A stretch of DNA of 64,000 nt from Pseudomonas lurida (GCF_002563895.1 NZ_PDJB01000001.1:1967501-2031500), one strand, 5' to 3'; numbered from the stretch's first letter, positions 44,812 to 54,134 are shown. Numbers and translations: made by a program. Notes: generated by a model from the letters alone, not told the origin.

Positions 44812-45210
44812 CCGATCCTGTTTTGCTTTGGCGCAGTCATCAGAACGTGTGGACGACGGTACGATTTAACGTGTAAGTGAGTTATCTGCGAAGGAACGGG
44901 ATATGGCCAAGTTGTTAGAAGAGATTTGGCGTTTGTTTATTCCGTGATGGCTATTTAGTCAGGCCGTTTAGGCAGTAACAGCGTGCTTTTTCACGCAAAG
45001 AAAGAAGCACGCACCGTTAAGGGCTGTCGACATTGATACAGGGTGTTTGCACCGTGTTTGTTTCGCCTATGATGGTTTTTTTTTGAAAAATTTTCGCGTT
45101 GGTTAGTTATCTCTTTGTATGCGACTTTTTTCGGGTCGGCAAAAGGGCTTTGCCAGTGCTCGCCAAATGTTTGGGGGGCAGTGATTGATATGAAAGAGAT
45201 ATAGCTATTT
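44812..45210. other. AT-rich intergenic region between phnP and the metalloprotease
   Basis: Clearly more AT-rich than the flanking operon. It holds a possible 14-residue ORF (44903-44947), an 8-bp imperfectly placed inverted repeat (44981-44988 with 45005-45012), and T- and A-rich runs near 45075-45100 that may be part of the protease promoter. No other gene is seen. Confidence 0.5.
44903..44947 (+). CDS. Possible 14-residue peptide
   Basis: MAKLLEEIWRLFIP, preceded by AAGGAACGGG at a plausible ribosome-site distance. The peptide is amphipathic. No family is recognised and chance occurrence is possible. Recorded because it is the only good start signal in the gap. Confidence 0.2.
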   Translation: MAKLLEEIWRLFIP

Positions 45211-47214
45211 ATGAACACTGGAATACTGTCGAATAACACGCCGGCGCTCAGGGCTGTTCCTACCTTGCAGGGAAAACCCTCTTCTTTCTCGAACAACGAC
45301 GCGCGACCACCTGTCAATGCGAAACCATCCCTTAGTACGGAGGATGCGGGCAAGCACATTGCGCGAGGAGGCTGGAATCACCGCGATCGCAATGGCGATG
45401 GAAGAATCGAGTTGTCCTTCACGATAGATGCGGGCTTCTCTGCAGGGCAGCAGGCTCGAATCCGCCAGGCACTACAAGCCTGGCAAGACGTCACAAATAT
45501 CAGGTTCAAGGAAAATTCGACTCAGGTTGATGGAACAATAAATTTTATTAAAGACTCAACGTTAGCTGGCGGCGTCGCGCAATTCCCTAGCTATTACAGT
45601 GGTGATGTTTGGGCGAAAATAGGAACTAAAAACGTGAGTGACTCGCCCGGGCGGGGTAACCATTTCATGACAACCGTCATTCATGAGATTGGCCATGCCA
45701 TCGGTCTTCAACACCCTGGTGACTATGACAGCCTTGAGGGAGGTTACGAGGGGAATGCACGCTATGCACAAGATACCAAAGCTCGAACCGTGATGAGTTA
45801 TTGGAGGGAAACCCATCAGCCTGGTCATGATTTCAATGGGCGTTCAAGTGCCGGGCCACTCTTGGACGATATAGCTTCCGTACAGGGGAAATATGGTCGT
45901 AATCGCGATACACGTAATACGGATACCACTTACGGTTTCAATTCCAACACGCAACGTGAAGATCTTAGTCTTACCTCTTCCAGTGATGCGCCCCTCTTTT
46001 GCGTTTGGGATGGCGGTGGTAACGACACCCTGGATTTTTCTGGGTTTAAGCAGCGTCAGGTTATCAACCTGAACCCTGAAACATTTTCTGATGTCGGCGG
46101 ATTAAAAGGGAACGTGTCGATTGCCAGCGGAGTGGTCGTTGAAAATGCAATAGGCGGCGCTGGCGACGATGATCTGACAGGTAATGACACTCACAACAGA
46201 ATCAAGGGCGGTGGCGGTGCGGACATGTTGCGCGGCGGTGGTGGCTCGGATGTGTTTGTTTTCGATAGCCTGAGCGAGTCGACACTTTTGAGGCCGGACG
46301 AAATACTGGATTTTGAAAGTGGAACAGACAAGATTGATGTTTCGGGTGTGCTCAAAGCTGCCAGGGTTTCCAACGTTAAGGTGGTGGAGCTGTTCACCGG
46401 CTCGGCGGGAGAGGTGGTTCTGGGCTACGACCATCGAACCGGACAGGCAAGCCTGAGTCTCGACCTGACCGGTAACGCCAAAGCGGACGTTTTCATTAAA
46501 GCCAAGGGGCTTATCCAACCTGCCGATCTTGTCACGGGTAAAAGCCTGGATCCTGTGGTTCCGAGACCTGATCCGACGCCGGGCAATTCGGACACCGTCT
46601 ACGGCTTCAATTCCAACACGGGCAATCCTGCCGTCAGCCTGAGTCCTTTCAGCAGATCGCCAAGGTTTACAATCCAGGATCCTGGCGGCAATGACACACT
46701 GGACTTCTCCGGTTTCAAGCAAAACCAGCGTATTGATCTACGGGCGGGGGCAGCGTCCAGTGTGGGCGATTTGTTCAACAATGTTGTAATAGCAAAAGGT
46801 GTTGTTATAGAAAATGCCGTCGGTGGCTCTGGGAATGATCTGGTGATTGGCAACCTTGCGGACAATGTACTCAAAGGCGGCGCAGGCGCAGATATTTTTT
46901 GGGGAGTGGGCGGTGCTAATACGTACGCCTACGGCAAGGCGAGTGACTCGACTTCCCTCCAGGCTGATCTGATCATGGACTTTGTCAGTGGCAGGGACAA
47001 AATCGACCTGAGCGCAATCAAGCGAGAGGCGAATGGACAGTTACAACTCGTCGGCTCCTACACGGGTCGTATCGGCGATACAGTCTTGAAGTTCAACCGA
47101 CAGACCGGTCGATACTTCGTTGGCGTGGACCTGACGGGGAATCGCCAAACGGATTTCCTGGTCAAGAGTCACCACCTCATCAAACCTGAAGATGTGATTG
47201 GGCTGGTCTCTTGA
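45211..47214 (+). CDS. Serralysin-type M10 metalloprotease with duplicated C-terminal module
   Basis: A 667-residue extracellular protease of the serralysin group. Residues 52-237 are the catalytic domain with HEIGHAIGLQHP (158-169, zinc ligands His158, His162, His168), Glu159 and the Met-turn VMSYW (194-198). Two similar M10_C modules follow at 238-460 and 461-667, both starting D-T-x-YGFNSNT and containing GGNDTLDFSGFKQ and a G-N/D-D calcium-loop region. Usual serralysins have about 480 residues and one module. There is no N-terminal signal peptide, consistent with type I secretion via a C-terminal signal. No type I transporter or AprI-like inhibitor is adjacent. Codon use is AT-richer than its neighbours, suggesting horizontal acquisition. 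Confidence 0.9.
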   Translation: MNTGILSNNTPALRAVPTLQGKPSSFSNNDARPPVNAKPSLSTEDAGKHIARGGWNHRDRNGDGRIELSFTIDAGFSAGQQARIRQALQAWQDVTNIRFKENSTQVDGTINFIKDSTLAGGVAQFPSYYSGDVWAKIGTKNVSDSPGRGNHFMTTVIHEIGHAIGLQHPGDYDSLEGGYEGNARYAQDTKARTVMSYWRETHQPGHDFNGRSSAGPLLDDIASVQGKYGRNRDTRNTDTTYGFNSNTQREDLSLTSSSDAPLFCVWDGGGNDTLDFSGFKQRQVINLNPETFSDVGGLKGNVSIASGVVVENAIGGAGDDDLTGNDTHNRIKGGGGADMLRGGGGSDVFVFDSLSESTLLRPDEILDFESGTDKIDVSGVLKAARVSNVKVVELFTGSAGEVVLGYDHRTGQASLSLDLTGNAKADVFIKAKGLIQPADLVTGKSLDPVVPRPDPTPGNSDTVYGFNSNTGNPAVSLSPFSRSPRFTIQDPGGNDTLDFSGFKQNQRIDLRAGAASSVGDLFNNVVIAKGVVIENAVGGSGNDLVIGNLADNVLKGGAGADIFWGVGGANTYAYGKASDSTSLQADLIMDFVSGRDKIDLSAIKREANGQLQLVGSYTGRIGDTVLKFNRQTGRYFVGVDLTGNRQTDFLVKSHHLIKPEDVIGLVS

Positions 47215-47294
47215 ATTAAAGACATAGAATCTGGCCACTCTGTACCCCTTGCATTGTTCGATGTAATGCATGGGGTTGCCAGAGAATCGCATGC

Positions 47295-48176
47295 CTAGCT
47301 CTTCAATAACCCTTCCACATACTCCACGAACGCCCGCGCTTTCGCACTCGCCATGCGTCCGGTGGGGAACACCGCCCATAGGGCCCTGGGCGGCAACTTC
47401 CAGTCGGTCAGCACGGTCTTGACCTCGCCACTGGCCAGCTCCGGGGCGAACATCCAGGTGGATGACAGGGTCAGTCCCATATGGCTGAGCACGCCTGCGC
47501 GGACACCTTCGGCTGCGGTGACGCGCAGGCGACCGTGAGCGACGATGGGGTGGTGCGTGTCGCCCTGGGTGAAGCTCCAGTGCGAGCCTTCGCCACGGGT
47601 GTAGATGATCGCCTGGTGTTGCAGCAAATCCGCCGGGGTGGCGGGTTCGCCGAAGCGTTCGAAGTAGGTCGGGGTAGCGAGGATCACGCAAGGCGATTCA
47701 CCGATCTTGCGCGCGGTGAGGCTGGAGTCATTCAGGTTGCCCATGCGCAGGCCAACGTCGATACCGTCTTCCACCAGGTTGAGGTTCCGGTCATCCAGCA
47801 CCACCTCGATGTTCACATTCGGGTACTGCTCCAGGAACGGTCCCAGGCGAGGAATGATATGCATGCGGGCGAAGGTCACCGCCGCGCTGATACGCAGGTT
47901 GCCCGACAGCCCGGCACCAGCGCCACGGGCGGCCTCGTCTGCCTCGTTGGCCTCATCGATGGCACGCCTGGCTTTATCAAAAAATGCCAGGCCCGCTTCG
48001 GTCGGCGTCAGGCCCCGGGTCGAGCGCAACAGCAACCGCACTGCCAGGCGCGCTTCCAACTGCGCGATGCTTTTGGAGACGGCGGGTTGGCCGATACCCA
48101 AGCGCTTGGCGGCCGCCGAGAACGAGCCGGTTTCGACAACGTGGACGAAGGTTTCCATGGCGCTAAGGCGGTCCAT
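47295..48176 (-). CDS. LysR-family transcriptional regulator
   Basis: A 293-residue LysR regulator with N-terminal helix-turn-helix (about 18-37, SFSAAAKRLGIGQPAVSKSI) and a periplasmic-binding-protein-like effector domain (from about 92). It lies 14 bases downstream of the peroxiredoxin gene on the same strand and is probably co-transcribed with it; the effector is unknown. Confidence 0.93.
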   Translation of the reverse strand: MDRLSAMETFVHVVETGSFSAAAKRLGIGQPAVSKSIAQLEARLAVRLLLRSTRGLTPTEAGLAFFDKARRAIDEANEADEAARGAGAGLSGNLRISAAVTFARMHIIPRLGPFLEQYPNVNIEVVLDDRNLNLVEDGIDVGLRMGNLNDSSLTARKIGESPCVILATPTYFERFGEPATPADLLQHQAIIYTRGEGSHWSFTQGDTHHPIVAHGRLRVTAAEGVRAGVLSHMGLTLSSTWMFAPELASGEVKTVLTDWKLPPRALWAVFPTGRMASAKARAFVEYVEGLLKS

Positions 48177-48190
48177 CGGTTGTCCTTGGG

Positions 48191-48847
48191 TTAGCGGGTG
48201 AGGGCGTCGAGCATCGCTGACGGTTCTGGGCGTTGAGTGTAATCCGGGTTGACCTCGGCGTAACGGATCACGCTGTCCTGGCCGATCACATAGCGGGCGG
48301 GCATGGGCAGGGTCCAGGCCGGGTCATCGTTGATCAACGGCAGGTTGTTGCCCAGTGCCTTGTACAATTGGACCAGGTAATCCGGCAGTTCAAAGCGCAA
48401 GCCAAACGCATCGGCGACGTCGCTGTGGGTGTCGCTGAGGATCGGGAATTGCAGGCCGGTAAGGCGTGTGGACTTGCGACTGTTGGCGGCGGTCTGCGGT
48501 GACAGTGCCAGCAGGTGGGCGCCGGCGGCTTCAAGCGCAGGCAGAAAGGCTTGCAGCGCCTGCAGTTCCAGATTGCAGTACGGGCACCATGCGCCTCGGT
48601 AGAAGGTCAGCACCAGTGGGCCTTTTGCCAACAACTCGGCCGAGGAAACCAGCGTGCCGTCGGCGTCCTTGAGGCTGAACAGCGGCGCCTTGTCGCCCAG
48701 CTTCAGCGCACGTTGCGCCGCGCCGGAAGCAATCAGCTCGGCAGTGGCGCGTTCCATGATCGGATGAATATGCGCCGGGGCGTTGTAAGGCGGCTTGCCG
48801 GCCTTGAAGTCGGCGCGCAAGGCATCGAGCGTGGCTTGAAGTGTCAT
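48191..48847 (-). CDS. AhpC/TSA-family peroxiredoxin-like protein
   Basis: A 218-residue thioredoxin-fold protein with the redox site FYRGAWCPYCNLEL (Cys88, Cys91). The CxxC and long N-terminal helical extension match the AhpC/TSA antioxidant group often annotated as peroxiredoxin-like. It probably reduces peroxides in the cytoplasm. The ATG at 48847 is chosen over a longer frame with a Pro-rich, non-conserved leader. Confidence 0.88.
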   Translation of the reverse strand: MTLQATLDALRADFKAGKPPYNAPAHIHPIMERATAELIASGAAQRALKLGDKAPLFSLKDADGTLVSSAELLAKGPLVLTFYRGAWCPYCNLELQALQAFLPALEAAGAHLLALSPQTAANSRKSTRLTGLQFPILSDTHSDVADAFGLRFELPDYLVQLYKALGNNLPLINDDPAWTLPMPARYVIGQDSVIRYAEVNPDYTQRPEPSAMLDALTR

Positions 48848-48954
48848 GGTGGTATTCCCTCGGGTGATCAGCCGGGCTGGCTGGAGGGGATGATGGGCGC
48901 GCCGGTGAGGGGCTGGAAGCGGGGTGGGGGGCATAGGATTTATGCGTGGTTGGA

Positions 48955-49095
48955 ATGGGCACAACCGAGAAGGTCAATGTGCCCTTGCCCGGTTATGTCA
49001 TCCAGCGCAGCGACCGGTATGTGCGCGAGCACAAGGTCAAGCGCCGCTCCTCATTTCTGGCGGACGCGGCGTTGCAGACGTGGGGGCGTTTCTGA
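48955..49095 (+). pseudogene. HicB-like antitoxin C-terminal remnant
   Basis: A 46-codon frame whose product (EKVNVPLPGYVIQRSDRYVR..., ending RRSSFLADAALQTWGRF) resembles the ribbon-helix-helix C-terminus of HicB-type antitoxins. The N-terminal HicB domain and the partner toxin hicA are both missing; an in-frame stop lies 21 bases upstream. It is best read as the tail of a lost toxin-antitoxin locus. The similarity is by eye and moderate. Confidence 0.5.
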
Positions 49096-49112
49096 GCCGA
49101 ACCCTGTGGGAG

Positions 49113-50309
49113 CTAGGCTATGACTGCGGCACCCCGGCGCGATGCGCTCAAGAACCGCAGCAGTGCCAGCAATGGGAAGGCACTGCCCACCAGCATCACC
49201 CCCAGCCAGCCACCGTGTTCATACACGCTGCTGGCAATCGCCGAACCGAAGGCGCCGCCGATGAAGATGCTGGTCATGTACAGCGCGTTCAGGCGGCTGC
49301 GGCTGTTGGCGTCGAGGGCGTAGATGGCACGCTGGCCCAACACCATGTTCATCTGTACGCAGAAGTCGAGGACCACGCCTGTCACGGCCAGGCCGATCAC
49401 GCTGTACAGCGGGTGCACGAAGGCTGGCAGGAAGCTCAGCGCGGCGAACAGCATCGCCAGCAGTGAAGCGCGGTGGGTGTGGCCGGCATCGGCCAGGCGC
49501 CCGGCGATAGGCGCGGCGATGGCTCCCAGTGCGCCGACCAGGGCGAACAGCGCGATTTCGCTCTGGCTCAGGCCGTGGTTGCGCGCCAGTTCCAGCGGCG
49601 CGGCGGTCCAGAACAGGCTGAAGGTGGCGAACATGCAGCCTTGGTAGAACGCTCGTTGGCGCAAGACCGGTTGCTTGCGCAGCAAGGTGCCCAGTGAGCC
49701 CAGCAGTTGCCCATAGCTGGCGGAGTGATCCGGCTGACGCTTGGGAATGGTCAGCATCAATACCACGCTGATAAACGCCATCAACGCCGCCGCCGCCATG
49801 AACATCGCGCGCCAGCCGAAGTGGTCCGCCATCACGCTGGACACCGGCCGCGCCAGCAGGATGCCCAGCAACAGGCCGCCCATGATGCTGCCGACCACGC
49901 GGCCACGGGACTCGGCGGGCGCCAGGTGCGCGGCCAGCGGAATCAGGATCTGCACCGACACCGAGCTGAAGCCGATCAGCAACGACACCAGCAGGAACAG
50001 GTTCGGCTGCTCGGTAAACGCTGCACCCAGCAGGCTGGCGATAGCGAGTACGGTGGTGGCAATCATCAGCTTGCGGTTTTCCAGCAGGTCGCCCAGAGGC
50101 ACCAGGAAAAACAGGCCCAGGGCGTAGCCGATTTGCGTCAACGAGACGATCAGGCTTGCCATCGCTGGCGTCAGCCCAATGTCCGGCGCGATCAGCTCGA
50201 TGATCGGTTGCGCATAGTAGATGTTGGCAACGATGGCGCCGCAGCAAAACGCAAACAGCATCACCATGCTCCGGGTCATGGTGCTTGTAGCGTGGGAAGT
50301 AGCGTTCAT
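49113..50309 (-). CDS. Major facilitator superfamily transporter (YnfM/AraJ type)
   Basis: A 398-residue protein with 12 predicted transmembrane helices and the MFS loop motif GDLLENRK between helices 2 and 3. Similar proteins are drug or sugar-efflux permeases; the substrate is not predictable. Monocistronic by context. The ATG at 50309 gives a short cytoplasmic leader before helix 1. Confidence 0.88.
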   Translation of the reverse strand: MNATSHATSTMTRSMVMLFAFCCGAIVANIYYAQPIIELIAPDIGLTPAMASLIVSLTQIGYALGLFFLVPLGDLLENRKLMIATTVLAIASLLGAAFTEQPNLFLLVSLLIGFSSVSVQILIPLAAHLAPAESRGRVVGSIMGGLLLGILLARPVSSVMADHFGWRAMFMAAAALMAFISVVLMLTIPKRQPDHSASYGQLLGSLGTLLRKQPVLRQRAFYQGCMFATFSLFWTAAPLELARNHGLSQSEIALFALVGALGAIAAPIAGRLADAGHTHRASLLAMLFAALSFLPAFVHPLYSVIGLAVTGVVLDFCVQMNMVLGQRAIYALDANSRSRLNALYMTSIFIGGAFGSAIASSVYEHGGWLGVMLVGSAFPLLALLRFLSASRRGAAVIA

Positions 50310-50485
50310 GGTGTTCTCATAAAAGCGAAGGAAAGTGGGGCGAGCCTAAAGACAACACCGTAGCCCGGGTAGGCCGCTGGCAGTGATAACACTCATGCCC
50401 GGTAATGATGAGTGAATCGTTAACTTTCTGCGCGAGGGGTGATGATACATTCAGACACAACTGCCGAAACAGGAAATTGATCGTC

Positions 50486-51100
50486 ATGAAAATCACGTTG
50501 AACAAGATGCTCCTGGCTTCCACCCTTGCCGCCGCCATGGCGGTGGGCCTGGCCCAGGCTGCCGACGCCCCGCGCGTGGGCGTACGCGGCGCTATCACGG
50601 CGATGGAGGGCGATGCGATGCACGTCAAGGTCAACAGTGGCGAAGACGTCATCGTGCACCTGAACCCGGACACCCAGGTACGCGCGGTCACCCTCGCCAA
50701 GATCGACGAGATCAAGCCGGGCAGTTACATCGGCTCCGCCGCCATGCCCAACGCCGACGGCAGCCTGACGGCGCTTGAAGTGCACGTGTTCCCTCCGGCC
50801 ATGGCCGGCACGGGCGACGGGCATCGCGCGTTTGACTTGAAAGAAGGCAGCAGCATGACCAACGGCACGGTAGGCGACCTGGTGGTCAGCAACGGGCGCA
50901 CGTTGACGGTGAAATACAAAGGTGGCGAACAGAAGATCGTGGTGCCGGAGGACGTGCCGATCGTCAACCTGGAGCCGGGCGATCGCAGCTTGCTCAAGCC
51001 GGGGGTGAAGGTGGTGATGTTTGCGGCGAAGGGGGCGGACGGGACGATTACCGCGCAGGCGATCTCGGCCGGGAAGGATGGCGTGACCCCTCCGATGTAG
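50486..51100 (+). CDS. Periplasmic protein of unknown function (DUF5666-like)
   Basis: A 204-residue protein with a signal peptide cleaved near AQA-ADA (residue 26) and a repeated beta-rich domain (VRGAITAMEGDAMHVKVNSGEDVIVHL, later VGDLVVSNGRTLTVKYKGGEQ). No catalytic or metal motif is seen. Such proteins are sometimes annotated as metal transporter components, which the sequence does not support. Confidence 0.8.
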   Translation: MKITLNKMLLASTLAAAMAVGLAQAADAPRVGVRGAITAMEGDAMHVKVNSGEDVIVHLNPDTQVRAVTLAKIDEIKPGSYIGSAAMPNADGSLTALEVHVFPPAMAGTGDGHRAFDLKEGSSMTNGTVGDLVVSNGRTLTVKYKGGEQKIVVPEDVPIVNLEPGDRSLLKPGVKVVMFAAKGADGTITAQAISAGKDGVTPPM

Positions 51101-51116
51101 TCGCCGGACAAAAAAA

Positions 51117-51144
51117 TGTGGGAGCTGGCTTGCCTGCTCCCACA
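51117..51144. repeat. Compact REP hairpin
   Basis: TGTGGGAG and CTCCCACA flank a short loop CTGGCTTGCCTG. It looks like a REP pair collapsed to a single hairpin, and sits between two convergent genes where it could act as terminator for either. Confidence 0.8.
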
Positions 51145-51162
51145 CTGACCGCGTTTGTTCCC

Positions 51163-52167
51163 TTACTGACCGGAATAGATCTGGTCGAAAACACCGCCAT
51201 CGTTGAAGTGCGTCTTCTGCACCGTGCGCCAGTCACCAAAGGTCTTCTCTACCGAGAGGAAGTCGACTTTCGGGAAGCGGTCGGTGTATTTGGCCAGCAC
51301 GTTCGGGTCACGTGGACGCAGGTAGTTGTTGGCGGCGATTTCCTGGCCTTGCGGCGACCACAGGTACTTCAGGTAGTCTTCGGCAGCCACGCGGGTACCT
51401 TTCTTCTCGACCACTTTGTCGACGACCGACACGGGCGGCTCGGCTTCCGCGGAGACGCTTGGGTAGATCACCTCGAACTGATCACGGCCGAACTCACGGG
51501 CGATCATCTCTGCTTCGTTCTCGAAGGTCACCAGCACGTCGCCGATCTGGTTGGTCATGAAGGTCGTGGTGGCGGCGCGGCCACCGGTATCGAGCACCGG
51601 TGCTTGCTTGAACAGCTTGCCGACAAAGGTCTTGGCCTTTTCTTCATCACCGCCGTTCTTCAGCACATAACCCCAGGCCGACAAGTAGGTGTAGCGGCCG
51701 TTACCCGAGGTTTTCGGGTTGGGCACGATCACCTGCACGCCATCCTTGAGCAGGTCCGGCCAGTCCTTCAGCGCTTTCGGGTTGCCTTTGCGCACGATAA
51801 ACACAGTGGCGGAGGTGAACGGCGCGCTGTTGTTCGGCAGACGGGTGACCCAGTTGTCCGGCACCAGTTTGCCGTTGTCGACCAGGGCGTTGATGTCTGT
51901 GGCCATGTTCATGGTAATCACGTCAGCCGGCAGGCCATCGATCACCGAGCGTGCTTGCTTGCTGGAGCCGCCGAAGGACATCTGCAAGGTCAGCTTGTCG
52001 TTCGGGTGCTCGGCTTCCCAATGTTTCTGGAAGGCGGCGTTATAGTCCTTGTAGAAGTCGCGCATCACGTCGTAGGAGACGTTGAGCAGTGTGACGGGGG
52101 CCGCCTGGACGGCGCCCGCCAGAGCAAGGCCGGCGGCCAGGAGAGAGGCGCTAACGAATTTTTTCAC
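51163..52167 (-). CDS. sbp: Sulfate-binding periplasmic protein
   Basis: A 334-residue solute-binding protein with signal peptide (about 1-22, VQA-AP) and the sulfate-binding family blocks MSFGGSSKQARSVIDGLPADV and NPKTSGNGRYTYL. It delivers sulfate to a CysTWA importer, whose genes are not within this window. The start is GTG with AAGGA upstream. Confidence 0.94.
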   Translation of the reverse strand: MKKFVSASLLAAGLALAGAVQAAPVTLLNVSYDVMRDFYKDYNAAFQKHWEAEHPNDKLTLQMSFGGSSKQARSVIDGLPADVITMNMATDINALVDNGKLVPDNWVTRLPNNSAPFTSATVFIVRKGNPKALKDWPDLLKDGVQVIVPNPKTSGNGRYTYLSAWGYVLKNGGDEEKAKTFVGKLFKQAPVLDTGGRAATTTFMTNQIGDVLVTFENEAEMIAREFGRDQFEVIYPSVSAEAEPPVSVVDKVVEKKGTRVAAEDYLKYLWSPQGQEIAANNYLRPRDPNVLAKYTDRFPKVDFLSVEKTFGDWRTVQKTHFNDGGVFDQIYSGQ

Positions 52168-52272
52168 TGCTCATTCCTTGTTGTTCGAGAGGGTTGTCGA
52201 TTGAGTGAGGGCATTTTGCCAGCGACTATAGCTGGCAGCGCATAGACGTTTAAAGATTAAAACGCACTTTGC

Positions 52273-53097
52273 TTATTCCATTTTCTTGAACAGTGCATTG
52301 CCGCAGCGCGAACAGAAGGCCGCGTTCGGCTCATGGCTGTTTTTCTTGCACACCGGGCAGTCGGCTTGCAGTTGTTCACCGCGCATCGCACTGGCCAGTT
52401 CGGCGGTGAAAATACCGGTGGGTACGGCGATGATCGAGTAACCCGTGATCATCACCAACGACGAAATCACCTGGCCCAGCGGCGTCTTGGGCACGATGTC
52501 GCCAAAGCCCACGGTGGTCAGGGTCACGATAGCCCAGTAGATGCCCTTGGGGATGCTGGTAAAGCCATGCTCGGGGCCTTCGATCACGTACATCAAGGTG
52601 CCGAACACCGTCACCAGGGTGCACACGCTGACCAGGAACACCACGATCTTCTGCTTGCTGCCGCGCAGCGCCGCCATCAGGTAGTTGGCCTGCTTGAGGT
52701 ACGGGCTGAGCTTGAGCACCCGGAAAATTCGCAACATCCGGATGATGCGGATGATCAGCAGGTACTGGGCGTCGCTGTAGTACAGGGCGAGGATGCCGGG
52801 CACGATGGCGAGCAAATCCACCAACCCATAAAAACTGAAGGCATAGCGCAATGGCTTGGGCGAGCAATACAGGCGCAGGCCGTACTCGATCAAGAAGATC
52901 AGCGTGAAGCCCCACTCGATATAGGCCAGCACATCGGCGTAGTTCTGGTGTATCTGGTCGATGCTGTCGAGCATCACGATCACCAGGCTGGCGAGGATGA
53001 TCAGCAGCAGGATGCCGTCGAAGCGCCGCCCGGCGACCGTATCGCTTTGAAAAACCATGACGTAGAGCCGCTGGCGCCAGTCGTTGTTGCTGTCCAT
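52273..53097 (-). CDS. Voltage-gated potassium channel with C-terminal zinc ribbon
   Basis: A 274-residue six-helix ion channel. The S4-like segment RIIRMLRIFRVLKL (117-130) carries regularly spaced arginines, and the selectivity filter is TVGFGD (195-200). The C-terminus has a four-cysteine zinc ribbon (Cys247, Cys250, Cys262, Cys265), unusual for Kv-type bacterial channels and possibly a cytoplasmic regulatory or assembly module. The ATG at 53097 excludes a longer frame lacking homology. Confidence 0.9.
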   Translation of the reverse strand: MDSNNDWRQRLYVMVFQSDTVAGRRFDGILLLIILASLVIVMLDSIDQIHQNYADVLAYIEWGFTLIFLIEYGLRLYCSPKPLRYAFSFYGLVDLLAIVPGILALYYSDAQYLLIIRIIRMLRIFRVLKLSPYLKQANYLMAALRGSKQKIVVFLVSVCTLVTVFGTLMYVIEGPEHGFTSIPKGIYWAIVTLTTVGFGDIVPKTPLGQVISSLVMITGYSIIAVPTGIFTAELASAMRGEQLQADCPVCKKNSHEPNAAFCSRCGNALFKKME

Positions 53098-53128
53098 AAA
53101 TCCCGCCTGAATCGAATATCGAGCAAGC

Positions 53129-54004
53129 CTAGGGGGATTCGAAGGGCCTGTCCATGCGGGGTTTGCGCAGCACGCGAGCACCTGCGCGCACCAGCCAGCA
53201 GGCGAGGATGAACGGCGCGGTCAACGCTGGCAGATGCAGGGCGGCAAAGCCCGGCGTGAGGGTGACCGCCAGCAGGATGCCGAGCAGCGGCAGCCAGGGT
53301 TGCCGGCGCACCTGGCTCAGGGCCAGTGCGGCCAAGGCCGGGTTATAGCTGTGCAGGCCGAGCAGGGCGCCGGCGGGTTCCTCCAGCCACAGCGCAATCA
53401 ATACGCCGGCACTGGCGCCGATCAAGGCCCATACGGCGGCGCGGCGGTTGGCCAGCCACAGGCCCAGCGCAATCAGGGCACCGGCTAACGGCTGGTCCAG
53501 CAGCATGATTTGCGCCAGGCCAGTGAACGGGGCGGTGAGCATGGCCACGGTATCGGGTTCGCTCAGGCTAAAGGTGCTTTCAGGCACCGTGCCTATCAGC
53601 AACCAACCGAGAAACACAAACGGCGCGGTATACGCTGGCAAGTCATCGGGCTGGCTGGCGTGCTTCAACCATTGCCGCGTGAGGATCGCGCTCAAGCCGC
53701 CGCACGCCAGGATCAGCGGCGGCAGCAAGGCCGACCAGGCGAAATGCTGGCTGATCAACACGCCCAGCAGCACGCCGTTGTAGCTGTACAGGCCGGCTTG
53801 GCGCTCGGCTTTCGGGTAACCCCGGCGCTGGGCCGTGAGCAAGCCCGCCACGCCACCGAGCAGCGCACCGCCGAGCAAGGTCGGCGCGCCTACCAGGATG
53901 GCCAGCAGGCACAGCAGGCCACACAGTGGCTGGCGTTGCAGGAAGATCTGGCTGAAGCCATTGAGCAAGGCTTCGGCCCAGTCGGGGCAGGTTGGGTTGT
54001 GCAT
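53129..54004 (-). CDS. Urea transporter (UT family)
   Basis: A 291-residue membrane protein with about ten helices and the UT signature regions (LYSYNGVLLGVLIS and LGLHSYNPALAALAL), which form the two-fold related pore. It moves urea down its gradient. No urease gene is in the window. Confidence 0.87.
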   Translation of the reverse strand: MHNPTCPDWAEALLNGFSQIFLQRQPLCGLLCLLAILVGAPTLLGGALLGGVAGLLTAQRRGYPKAERQAGLYSYNGVLLGVLISQHFAWSALLPPLILACGGLSAILTRQWLKHASQPDDLPAYTAPFVFLGWLLIGTVPESTFSLSEPDTVAMLTAPFTGLAQIMLLDQPLAGALIALGLWLANRRAAVWALIGASAGVLIALWLEEPAGALLGLHSYNPALAALALSQVRRQPWLPLLGILLAVTLTPGFAALHLPALTAPFILACWLVRAGARVLRKPRMDRPFESP

Positions 54005-54038
54005 GTGGGGTCATTCAGTCAGACCGAGTTGCCCTTAT

Positions 54039-54118
54039 CGCAGGCAAGCCAGCTCCCACAGTTGACCGAATTTTCATGTCGAACATCGATCAAATGTGGG
54101 AGCGGGCTTGCCCGCGAT
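54039..54118. repeat. REP pair (outward-facing)
   Basis: CGCAGGCAAGCCAGCTCCCA and GTGGGAGCGGGCTTGCCCGC point away from each other, the reverse of the arrangement elsewhere. It lies between the ends of the pyk and urea transporter region. Confidence 0.85.
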
Positions 54119-54134
54119 GAGGCCCTTACAGACG

